Under the pieces are notes generated by a model that searched no databases, was not told where the DNA came from, and saw nothing but the letters and a program-made list of their open reading frames with translations. The position numbers and the translations under genes were made by a program. A stretch of DNA of 5,009 nucleotides, from contig CBFHIO010000057.1 in NCBI GenBank assembly GCA_965656035.1, positions 1-5,009 on the forward strand, in the 5' to 3' direction. This DNA comes from SCGC-AAA076-P13 sp965656035 (GTDB taxonomy: Bacteria; Pseudomonadota; Gammaproteobacteria; Magnimaribacterales; D2472). Of the stretch, positions 1 through 5,009 are shown in pieces (position 1 is the first letter of the stretch; every line of letters begins with the position of its first letter).

Positions 1-366
1 AACATCTTCAGGTGATAAGACCTCGGGAAGGTAGCTTGGAGCCTTAGGAGCGGTGATTAAATCAAAAGGAGAAGATTCAACTATTGAATTTTTTTTTAAA
101 AATTTAAAGAAACCCTTTGCAGATGAAAGGTGTCTTTGTATGCTTTTTGGATTATTGTTTGATGCATATAGACTTCCAAGCCATCCTGAGCATACCGCCT
201 CATCTATATCACTGTATGTAACAATATTTATAGATTGTAAATATTTAGATAATTTTTCTAGGTCTCTCTTATAAGAGCTGGTCGTATTTCTTGAAAGATT
301 TTTAACCTCGGCAATATAGTTTATATAAAGATTTAAATCTTTATATACAAAATATTTATCAGGCAT
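1..366 (-). CDS. xerC: Tyrosine recombinase XerC, N-terminal part (gene runs off the left edge)
   Basis: Site-specific tyrosine recombinase that, with XerD, resolves chromosome dimers at dif in the cytoplasm near cell division. The 122 visible codons cover the N-terminal SAM-like core-binding domain: NLSRNTTSSYKRDL at 23-36, the helix with SIQRHLSSAKGFFKFL at 75-90, and the linker LITAPKAPSYLPEVL at 103-117, which matches the APKAPRHLP linker of E. coli XerC. The catalytic domain (Arg, Lys, His-x-x-Arg, His/Trp, Tyr) lies outside the window. The start chosen is ATG at 366-364, which overlaps the end of the DUF484 gene by 8 bases; in-frame stops lie just upstream (for example the TGA directly before it). 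I see no clear Shine-Dalgarno site, so translation is probably coupled to the gene before it. XerC rather than XerD is supported by the dapF-DUF484-xerC order. A perfect palindrome and an A9 run lie inside the gene. Confidence 0.95.
   Translation of the reverse strand, partial: MPDKYFVYKDLNLYINYIAEVKNLSRNTTSSYKRDLEKLSKYLQSINIVTYSDIDEAVCSGWLGSLYASNNNPKSIQRHLSSAKGFFKFLKKNSIVESSPFDLITAPKAPSYLPEVLSPEDV
322..347. repeat. Perfect 26-bp palindrome inside the start of xerC
   Basis: The half-site TATATAAAGATTT is followed directly by its exact reverse complement, centred between 334 and 335. The next pair outward (321/348) does not match. It occupies nucleotides 20-45 of xerC, codons 7-15. As RNA it could form an 11-bp, A/U-rich stem with a 4-base loop just downstream of the start codon; as DNA it could be a dimeric protein site. 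The arms are visible directly; any function is inference. Confidence 0.7.
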
Positions 367-997
367 TCAGGTTGTCTAATGATTGAAACTTTTTCTCTAA
401 GATATCTCGAACATATTGGATAAAAGTTGTGTCCTCATCTCCTAAGTATCTAGTTCTCTCGTAACTTCCGAGCTTAAGCATCCCTATTTCAGATTTATTT
501 ACTAAAACTGCTATAGCAAGCGATTCAACCCTGCTATCTGAAAAAAGAAATTCCATTTTTTCATTTGAAAAAGATCCACAATATATGGCACCATTATGAA
601 AAGACATGCCTGTATTTTTTTCTATGTCATCTATTTCTGCATTTGAATAAAAGCTTAATTGACAATTATTAACGTTAAAGCTCTTTTTAAAATCATTTTG
701 CACAGTCCTAATCACATCATTTTTATTCGATGCTCCTAAAATAGCTAAAGTTAACTCTTTTGATTTATTAAACAGGTCTTCATTAAGCTTAGCAGTTTTA
801 ACAAAAGAGGTTAAAAGATTCATTAAATCTTTTTGTTCATCTCTAAGTTTACTTATTTGCCTTTCAAGTAAAGAGGAGGTGGTGCTCGACGAGTCTTTAA
901 ACTTCATTTCAGTGAGAAGAGACTCTCTTGACTCAAAGAAATCTAAATTATCAAGCAAAAACAGCTCGACATCTTTTGGATTCAACTTATCAGACAT
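359..997 (-). CDS. DUF484 family protein (GAF-like, function unknown)
   Basis: A 212-residue cytoplasmic protein of the DUF484 family, found between dapF and xerC in many gammaproteobacteria (E. coli yigA, Pseudomonas PA5279). The molecular role is unknown. The N-terminus has the family's short helical head (NPKDVELFLLDNLDFF, 6-21), then a probable coiled coil with the signature SSLLERQISKLRDEQKDL (41-58) through about residue 85, then a GAF-like domain (about 86-205) with the typical end IGMLKLGSYERTRYLGDEDT (171-190). The usual MGTDFL-like stretch is replaced by DEDTTFIQYV, a mild divergence. There is no signal peptide or membrane segment. The start ATG at 997-995 overlaps the end of dapF by 8 bases, and AGG at 1008-1006 sits 8 bases upstream as a plausible ribosome site. 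The stop TGA overlaps the xerC start in the same way. Confidence 0.9.
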   Translation of the reverse strand: MSDKLNPKDVELFLLDNLDFFESRESLLTEMKFKDSSSTTSSLLERQISKLRDEQKDLMNLLTSFVKTAKLNEDLFNKSKELTLAILGASNKNDVIRTVQNDFKKSFNVNNCQLSFYSNAEIDDIEKNTGMSFHNGAIYCGSFSNEKMEFLFSDSRVESLAIAVLVNKSEIGMLKLGSYERTRYLGDEDTTFIQYVRDILEKKFQSLDNLNA

Positions 998-1763
998 CTA
1001 CTTTACCTGAGTATACATATTTGGCCGGTCCCATCATTTCTATATTAGCACCATTCTTCTTAATAAAACTTAATTCACCCCCGGGAGACACGGTTTTAAA
1101 TTTATCTTTAATACACAGTGATGCTACTGCTAGTGATGCTGATCCACATGAAAATGTTTCACCCACACCGTTTTCATAAGTTCTTATTTCAGCTGTTTGC
1201 CCTATTGCTTTATATATGGTCAAGTTAATTCCACTAGGTTTTATTATTTTTTCAAGATTTTTATATATTAAATTAAGATTTTTATTTTTTACCGAAGATG
1301 ATCTAATACAAAGATGCATATTTCCTGCATTAACGATAATAAATTTATCAGAAATAAATTTTGAAATTTTGAGCTCTAGCTTGGTGTCAATATGAACAGA
1401 GGGCATTTGAAGTGAAGCCTTAATCTGATTTTTATGTGGCTCACAAACCACTAATCTATTTTTAGTTTTAAATATTATCGATTTTTTGGGAGCAAAATTA
1501 TTTCTCCAAATATAAGAAGCTGCACATCTTATTCCATTGAGACACATTGAGGCTTCACTACCATCGGCATTAAAGAATCTTGTTGAAAAATCATAATCAT
1601 CTTTTTTTGGGAGCTCAATTAATATGACTTGATCAAAACCAATACCAAAATTTCTATCGGAGAGTTTTTTAATCTTTAATTTTGATAATTTATAAGGATT
1701 TTCTATTGAGTTCAGAACGATAAAATCGTTTCCATTCCCATGCATTTTATCAAAACTAACCAT
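990..1763 (-). CDS. dapF: Diaminopimelate epimerase DapF, divergent active-site motifs
   Basis: Converts LL-diaminopimelate to meso-diaminopimelate, the precursor of peptidoglycan and, through LysA, of lysine. The protein has 257 residues, slightly shorter than E. coli's 274. Recognisable motifs are FDKMHGNGNDF (4-14), GIGFDQ (40-45), FNADGSE (64-70), the first catalytic cysteine C74 in CLNGIRC, AGNMH (146-150), YENGVGETFSCGSAS (196-210) with the second cysteine C206, PGGEL (227-231) and the ending MMGPAKYVYSG (243-253). Both cysteines of the two-base mechanism are present. Four usual motif positions differ: CGNG is CLNG, GNPH is GNMH, YERG is YENG, and CGSGA is CGSAS. I start at ATG 1763-1761, one base after the lysA stop, because homology begins there and AAGGAAAG lies 8 bases upstream; an ATG at 1796 would add 11 unrelated residues and overlap lysA. 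Confidence 0.94.
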   Translation of the reverse strand: MVSFDKMHGNGNDFIVLNSIENPYKLSKLKIKKLSDRNFGIGFDQVILIELPKKDDYDFSTRFFNADGSEASMCLNGIRCAASYIWRNNFAPKKSIIFKTKNRLVVCEPHKNQIKASLQMPSVHIDTKLELKISKFISDKFIIVNAGNMHLCIRSSSVKNKNLNLIYKNLEKIIKPSGINLTIYKAIGQTAEIRTYENGVGETFSCGSASLAVASLCIKDKFKTVSPGGELSFIKKNGANIEMMGPAKYVYSGKVDV

Positions 1764-1764
1764 G

Positions 1765-2994
1765 TTAAATTCTTTCCTTTTCAAGAAGGTCATCAAGTGT
1801 TTCTCTTATACGAATAACTTTAGATTGATCTCCGTCAACAAGAATTTCACATGCTTTTGGTCTGGTGTTATAGTTTGATGCCATAACAAAACCATAGGCT
1901 CCAGCGTCCTTGACAGCAAGTAAATCGCCCTCTTGTGCAGCAACTAATGCATTCTTGGCTAGAAAATCAGATGACTCGCACACTGGGCCGACGATATTCC
2001 ATTTCCTATTATCATCTTTTTTTTCTTTTATGTTGCATATGTTGTGATGAGCTTTGTAAAGAGAGGGTCTCAAAAAATCATTCATAGCCGCATCGACAAT
2101 CAAGAAATTATCTTTTATGTATTCAACCTTTGTGAGGAGAATTCCTGAATTTGCTGAAATACTTCTGCCAGGCTCTAATATTAATCTTTCTTCTCTATTT
2201 TTAAACTTTTCTTCAAGACAGGAAATAAGTTCATTGGGTGACGGTGGCTCTTCATTGTCATAAGAAATGCCAAGACCGCCACCAAGATCTAAAAAATCTA
2301 ATTTAATATAAGAACTTCTAAGATTATCAGCTAATTCAAATATTTTATCTGCTGATTCGATGTACCCATCAAGATCTAAAATTTGTGATCCAATATGACA
2401 TGCAAGACCTACCATAGTGAGACCATTAGACTGGTGTGCATACTTACATAAATCAATAATCTTGTTTGAATCAGAGATCCCAAATTTGTCCCCTTTTCTT
2501 CCTGTAGTTATATAATCATGCCCTCCAGAGTCTATATCAGGATTAATTCTTATTGAGATAGGTGCTTGATAACCAATATTATTGGCTACTTTCTCAATTC
2601 TGAATAGTTCGGATTCAGACTCTACATTAAAAGATAAAATGCCGCTTTTAATTCCAAGTTCTATCTCATTAGTTGTTTTGCCTACACCAGAGAAAATAAT
2701 TTTTTTGGGATCGGCTCCTATTGATATAGCTCTGTGAAGCTCGCCGCCAGAAACGATATCAAATCCGCAACCAGTATCTTTAATTATTTTTAATATAGAT
2801 AAGTTGCTAAGTGATTTAACTGCAAAACAGGCAAGATTTGAGGAGTTTGTGAATGAATCTACATATGATTTGGCATTATCTTCTATCATTTTCTTTGAAT
2901 AAATATAAGAGGGAGTTCCAAATTTCTCTCCTATAGTTGCAACATCAACGCCCTCACAATGCAGGTTGCCATTTATATATGTGAATGTGTTCAT
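1765..2994 (-). CDS. lysA: Diaminopimelate decarboxylase LysA
   Basis: PLP-dependent fold-III decarboxylase that turns meso-diaminopimelate into L-lysine and CO2, the last step of lysine synthesis. At 409 residues it has normal family length. Visible motifs in order: the PLP-binding lysine K60 in CFAVKSLSNLSIL (canonical YAVKAN), GFDIVSGGEL (77-86), FSGVGKT (101-107), the substrate-region block RINPDIDSGGHDYITTGRKG (149-168) followed by KFGI, CHIGSQ (199-204), the phosphate-binding GGGLG (238-242), EPGRS (274-278), CESSDFLA (339-346) with the catalytic Cys of the partner subunit, and DAGAYGFVMASNYN (363-376). The start ATG shares four bases (ATGA) with the stop of the upstream lipoprotein gene, and no clear Shine-Dalgarno site is seen, so translational coupling is likely. 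dapF follows after one base, which makes consecutive pathway enzymes neighbours. Confidence 0.97.
   Translation of the reverse strand: MNTFTYINGNLHCEGVDVATIGEKFGTPSYIYSKKMIEDNAKSYVDSFTNSSNLACFAVKSLSNLSILKIIKDTGCGFDIVSGGELHRAISIGADPKKIIFSGVGKTTNEIELGIKSGILSFNVESESELFRIEKVANNIGYQAPISIRINPDIDSGGHDYITTGRKGDKFGISDSNKIIDLCKYAHQSNGLTMVGLACHIGSQILDLDGYIESADKIFELADNLRSSYIKLDFLDLGGGLGISYDNEEPPSPNELISCLEEKFKNREERLILEPGRSISANSGILLTKVEYIKDNFLIVDAAMNDFLRPSLYKAHHNICNIKEKKDDNRKWNIVGPVCESSDFLAKNALVAAQEGDLLAVKDAGAYGFVMASNYNTRPKACEILVDGDQSKVIRIRETLDDLLEKERI
1772..1779 (-). promoter_or_regulatory. Ribosome binding site of dapF, decides the start
   Basis: AAGGAAAG on the minus strand lies inside the last codons of lysA, 8 bases before the ATG at 1763. 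It supports this start over the in-frame ATG at 1796. Confidence 0.6.
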
Positions 2995-3098
2995 TGTATT
3001 TCTATTATAAGGTGCGAACTTATCAAGGGGCCTTTGACACCACAGCTAGATATCGATACCAAAAACAGCAAACTAAATATAATTTTGATTAAATTCAT
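2991..3098 (-). CDS. lptM: Minimal LptM/LppL-type lipoprotein (35 residues)
   Basis: A very small lipoprotein gene. The product starts MNLIKIIFSLLFLVSISS, a short positively charged head and a hydrophobic signal segment, followed by C19 in a lipobox-like ISSC, then CGVKGPL (19-25), the hallmark of LptM (E. coli YifL has CGLKGPL). E. coli LptM is an outer-membrane lipoprotein that binds the LPS translocon LptD/LptE and promotes maturation of LptD. The position fits: in Pseudomonas the homologue lppL lies directly before lysA, and in E. coli it lies before dapF. Here the mature part is only 17 residues, without the long hydrophilic tail of the roughly 65-residue E. coli protein. The stop TGA overlaps the lysA ATG by four bases. 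No Shine-Dalgarno site is visible before the ATG; a hairpin ends 7 bases upstream of it. Family assignment is strong; sufficiency of the short form is inference. Confidence 0.88.
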   Translation of the reverse strand: MNLIKIIFSLLFLVSISSCGVKGPLISSHLIIEIQ

Positions 3099-3105
3099 AG
3101 TGCGT

Positions 3106-3111
3106 ATTATG
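3106..3111 (-). promoter_or_regulatory. Possible -10 element of an lptM promoter
   Basis: CATAAT matches the TATAAT consensus in five of six bases and would start transcription at or one base before the lptM ATG, giving a leaderless message. The best -35 candidate is weak (TTGTGC at 3131-3136, spacer 19). It lies inside the hairpin arm, so the match may be coincidental. Confidence 0.2.
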
Positions 3112-3132
3112 GGCAATTATGCCCATAATTGC
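3106..3132 (-). promoter_or_regulatory. Two overlapping, mutually exclusive hairpins before lptM
   Basis: The gap between ahcY and lptM contains two inverted repeats. Repeat A pairs 3106-3115 with 3120-3129 (arm ATTATGGGCA on the plus strand, 10 bp, loop of 4). Repeat B pairs 3113-3120 with 3125-3132 (arm GCAATTAT, 8 bp, loop GCCC). They share bases and cannot form together. On the transcript B would form first and A second, ending 7 bases before the lptM start. Neither is followed by a T-run on either strand, so this is not a standard intrinsic terminator. It may be an attenuator, an RNA-stability element, a translation control, or a palindromic operator. Confidence 0.6.
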
Positions 3133-3143
3133 ACAAATTAAGA

Positions 3144-4538
3144 TTAATATTTGTAGGATTCTTCTTTAAATGGCCCTTCCTGAGGAACATTAATATAATC
3201 GGCTTGATCTTTTGTAAGCTTAGTTATAACACCTCCAAAACCTGCAACCATCAAGGAGGCAACCTCCTCATCAAGCTTCTTAGGCAGAACCTCAACAGTA
3301 ATCATTTCTGCCTTTCTATCTTCATCATTTATATTTGCAAAACCTTGCTTAAATAAATGTATTTGTGCCAGTACTTGGTTTGCAAAAGATCCGTCCATGA
3401 TTCTACTTGGATGACCAGTGGCATTACCCAGATTAACTAATCTTCCTTCAGCTAAAAGTATTATGTAGTTTTTGCTAGAAAGATCTGGTGCCCCATCTGG
3501 TTTTGTATCCCTAAAAATTCTATGGACCTGTGGTTTAATCTCCTCCCAGTAGAACTCATTTCTTAAAAAAGCTGTATCTATTTCGTTGTCGAAATGGCCA
3601 ATGTTGCATACAACAGCAGTATTTTTAAGAGTAGTTAGCATCGCAGAATCGCAAACATTTACATTGCCTGTGGTTGTAACCACAAGGTCAACATCGCCCA
3701 TAACCTGCATATTTATATCATCAGGATTTCTTGTAACCACGCCGTTTTTATAACATGAAACAACTGCAAAACCATCCATACAGGCCTGCATAGCACAAAT
3801 TGGATCTGATTCAACAACACTTACAATCATTCCTTCTTGTGCAAGGCTGGCTGCAGAACCCTTACCCACATCACCATAGCCAATTACTAAACCTTTTTTA
3901 CCTGACAATAACATGTCAGTACCTCTTTTTAATGCATCATTAAGACTATGCCTACAACCATATTTATTATCATTCTTTGCTTTGGTTACTGAATCATTAA
4001 CATTGATTGCTGGAATTTTAAGCTCACCTTTCTCAAGCATTTCTTTTAGTCTGTGCACACCGGTAGTTGTTTCTTCTGAAACACCATGAATATTTTCTAG
4101 CATATCTGGAAATTTTGCATGAACCATAGATGTAAGATCGCTACCATCATCAAGAATCATGTTTGCATCCCATGGCTTACCATCTTTACAAATAGTCTGT
4201 TCTATACACCATTCATATTCTTCTTCAGTTTCACCCTTCCATGCAAATGTAGGTATGCCCTTCGCTGCCATTGCAGCAGCAGCATGATCTTGTGTTGAAA
4301 AAATGTTACATGACGACCATCTAAGCTCAGCCCCGAGGTCTACAAGAGTTTCCATTAAAACAGCTGTCTGGATTGTCATGTGTATGCATCCCATTATTTT
4401 TGCGCCAGCAAGCGGCTGCTCATCACGATACTTGTCCCTTAAGGCCATTAACGCTGGCATTTCATTTTCAGCTAACGAAATTTCTCTTCTACCAAATTCT
4501 GCAAGATTAATATCTGCTACTTTATAGTCATTTTCCAT
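3144..4538 (-). CDS. ahcY: S-adenosylhomocysteine hydrolase AhcY
   Basis: NAD-dependent cytoplasmic enzyme that splits S-adenosylhomocysteine into homocysteine and adenosine, relieving product inhibition of methyltransferases. It has 464 residues, the usual bacterial length. Visible motifs: GCIHMTIQTA (50-59) with H53, the family signature SCNIFSTQDHAAAAM (76-90), LDDGSD (129-134) with D131, SEETTTGVHRL (154-164) with E156, NVNDSVTKAKNDN (179-191) with K186 and D190, YGCRHS (193-198) with C195, the Rossmann NAD site VIGYGDVGKGSA (218-229), NIGHFDNEID (312-321), GNATGHPSRIMDGSF (371-385) and the C-terminal FKEESYKY, whose Lys and Tyr reach the NAD of the neighbouring subunit. The usual DDGGD reads DDGSD, a small change. 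The sequence is strongly gammaproteobacterial in character, including the EEIKPQVHRI region. It follows metK by 23 bases and is likely co-transcribed with it. Confidence 0.98.
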   Translation of the reverse strand: MENDYKVADINLAEFGRREISLAENEMPALMALRDKYRDEQPLAGAKIMGCIHMTIQTAVLMETLVDLGAELRWSSCNIFSTQDHAAAAMAAKGIPTFAWKGETEEEYEWCIEQTICKDGKPWDANMILDDGSDLTSMVHAKFPDMLENIHGVSEETTTGVHRLKEMLEKGELKIPAINVNDSVTKAKNDNKYGCRHSLNDALKRGTDMLLSGKKGLVIGYGDVGKGSAASLAQEGMIVSVVESDPICAMQACMDGFAVVSCYKNGVVTRNPDDINMQVMGDVDLVVTTTGNVNVCDSAMLTTLKNTAVVCNIGHFDNEIDTAFLRNEFYWEEIKPQVHRIFRDTKPDGAPDLSSKNYIILLAEGRLVNLGNATGHPSRIMDGSFANQVLAQIHLFKQGFANINDEDRKAEMITVEVLPKKLDEEVASLMVAGFGGVITKLTKDQADYINVPQEGPFKEESYKY

Positions 4539-4545
4539 TTTTAAT

Positions 4546-4552
4546 TTCCCTT
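4546..4552 (-). promoter_or_regulatory. Ribosome binding site of ahcY
   Basis: AAGGGAA on the minus strand lies 7 bases before the ATG at 4538, the clearest Shine-Dalgarno site in the window. The metK-ahcY gap is otherwise too short (23 bases) to hold a riboswitch or terminator. Confidence 0.65.
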
Positions 4553-4561
4553 TTTATATTG

Positions 4562-5009
4562 TTATTGTGCAATGTCTGCAGCTTTATCAGTTTTTTCCCA
4601 AGAAAGGTCAATATCAGACCTTCCAAAATGCCCGTAGGCAGCAGTTGGCAAATATATGGGCCTCTTTAAATCAAGCATATTAATTAAGCTCTTAGGCCTT
4701 AAATCAAATTCTTCTTCAACTACTCTTACAATAGCTTCCTTAGAAATTTTCTCACTATTAAATGTTTCTACATTAATAGATGTAGGTTTTGCAACACCGA
4801 TAGCATATGAAACTTGAATTTCACAATAGTCAGCAAGCCCAGCTGCAACTATATTTTTTGCTACATATCTAGCTGCATAAGCTGCAGACCTATCAACTTT
4901 AGATGGATCTTTACCAGAGAACGCTCCGCCACCGTGTCGAGCCATACCTCCATAGGTATCAACAATAATTTTTCTTCCCGTTAGCCCGCAATCACCCACA
5001 GGACCTCCA
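4562..5009 (-). CDS. metK: S-adenosylmethionine synthetase MetK, C-terminal part (gene runs off the right edge)
   Basis: Makes S-adenosylmethionine from methionine and ATP; cytoplasmic, usually a tetramer. The window holds the last 148 residues. They begin GGPVGDCGLTGRKIIVDTYG, matching the family block that carries the Arg-Lys pair equivalent to E. coli R244/K245, followed by GGMARHGGGAFSGKDPSKVD with the lysines equivalent to K265/K269 that contact ATP and its phosphates. Then come RSAAYAARYVAKNIVAAGLA, EIQVSYAIGVAKPTSINVET, EFDLRPKSLINMLDLKRPIY, and TAAYGHFGR with the ending WEKTDKA. The similarity to E. coli MetK is close throughout; the usual VAEPTSI reads VAKPTSI. The reading frame stays open to the window edge, so the GTG at 4999 is an internal codon, not a start. 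ahcY follows 23 bases after the stop, joining synthesis of SAM and removal of its by-product. Confidence 0.97.
   Translation of the reverse strand, partial: GGPVGDCGLTGRKIIVDTYGGMARHGGGAFSGKDPSKVDRSAAYAARYVAKNIVAAGLADYCEIQVSYAIGVAKPTSINVETFNSEKISKEAIVRVVEEEFDLRPKSLINMLDLKRPIYLPTAAYGHFGRSDIDLSWEKTDKAADIAQ

Noticed and set aside
53..274. Plus-strand open frame of 73 codons
   Set aside because: It is antisense to xerC, whose translation is clearly recognisable; no protein-like features.
928..1179. Plus-strand open frame of 83 codons across the dapF/DUF484 junction
   Set aside because: Antisense to two well-supported genes, with no recognisable motif.
1764..1796. Upstream in-frame ATG codons that would extend DapF by 11 residues
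   Set aside because: The added residues do not resemble DapF, would overlap lysA, and the ATG at 1763 has a suitably spaced ribosome site and directly begins the homology.
3106..3129. Intrinsic terminator of ahcY
   Set aside because: The stem is perfect but AT-rich and no T-run follows it on the minus strand; the next bases are ACGCACT and then the lptM start.
2959..3356. Two plus-strand open frames crossing the lptM/ahcY junction
   Set aside because: They lie antisense to lptM, lysA and ahcY, match no known family by eye and have no clear ribosome sites; they are shadows of the real genes.
4129..4152. AhcY DDGSD in place of DDGGD as an active-site loss
   Set aside because: The Asp equivalent to human D131 is retained and all other catalytic and NAD-binding residues are present, so this looks like a tolerated change.
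4303..4527. Plus-strand open frame of 74 codons
   Set aside because: Antisense to the highly conserved N-terminal part of ahcY.
4539..4561. SAM or SAH riboswitch ahead of ahcY
   Set aside because: The gap after metK is only 23 bases and contains just a ribosome site, too short for any known SAM/SAH riboswitch.

Overview
This AT-rich window carries seven protein genes, all on the minus strand, tightly packed with no intergenic stretch above about 50 bases. Read 5'->3' on the minus strand they are: the C-terminal part of metK (runs off the right edge), ahcY, a very small lipoprotein gene of the LptM/LppL family, lysA, dapF, a DUF484 gene, and the N-terminal part of xerC (runs off the left edge). 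There is no RNA gene, mobile element, CRISPR array or phage gene. Everything is chromosomal housekeeping.

The organism is most likely a gammaproteobacterium. The block lipoprotein-lysA-dapF-DUF484-xerC has the same order as lppL-lysA-dapF-(DUF484)-sss/xerC in Pseudomonas, and MetK and AhcY resemble gammaproteobacterial proteins closely. The AT-rich codons, short overlapping genes and minimal lipoprotein suggest a streamlined genome, for instance a marine lineage of the SAR86 type. That lineage assignment is inference.

Right side (3144-5009): MetK makes S-adenosylmethionine (SAM) and AhcY clears the S-adenosylhomocysteine left after methyl transfer, so this is the methyl cycle. They are 23 bases apart. 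Centre (2991-3143): a 45-base gap holds two overlapping, mutually exclusive inverted repeats, followed by a 35-residue lipoprotein gene. Its hallmark CGxKGPL motif marks it as a minimal LptM, which is known to assist the LPS translocon LptD/E.

Left side (1-2994): LysA and DapF are the last enzymes of the diaminopimelate (DAP) pathway. DapF makes meso-DAP for peptidoglycan and LysA converts it to lysine. DUF484 and XerC follow with 8-base overlaps each; XerC resolves chromosome dimers at dif. Gene spacings (23, 45, -4, 1, -8, -8) suggest one long operon, possibly with a second promoter or a control point at the hairpins before lptM.

I see no new multi-gene system here. The points worth a second look are the miniature LptM, the competing hairpins directly upstream of it, a perfect 26-bp palindrome at the start of xerC, and a DapF with several changed active-site motifs although both catalytic cysteines are kept.
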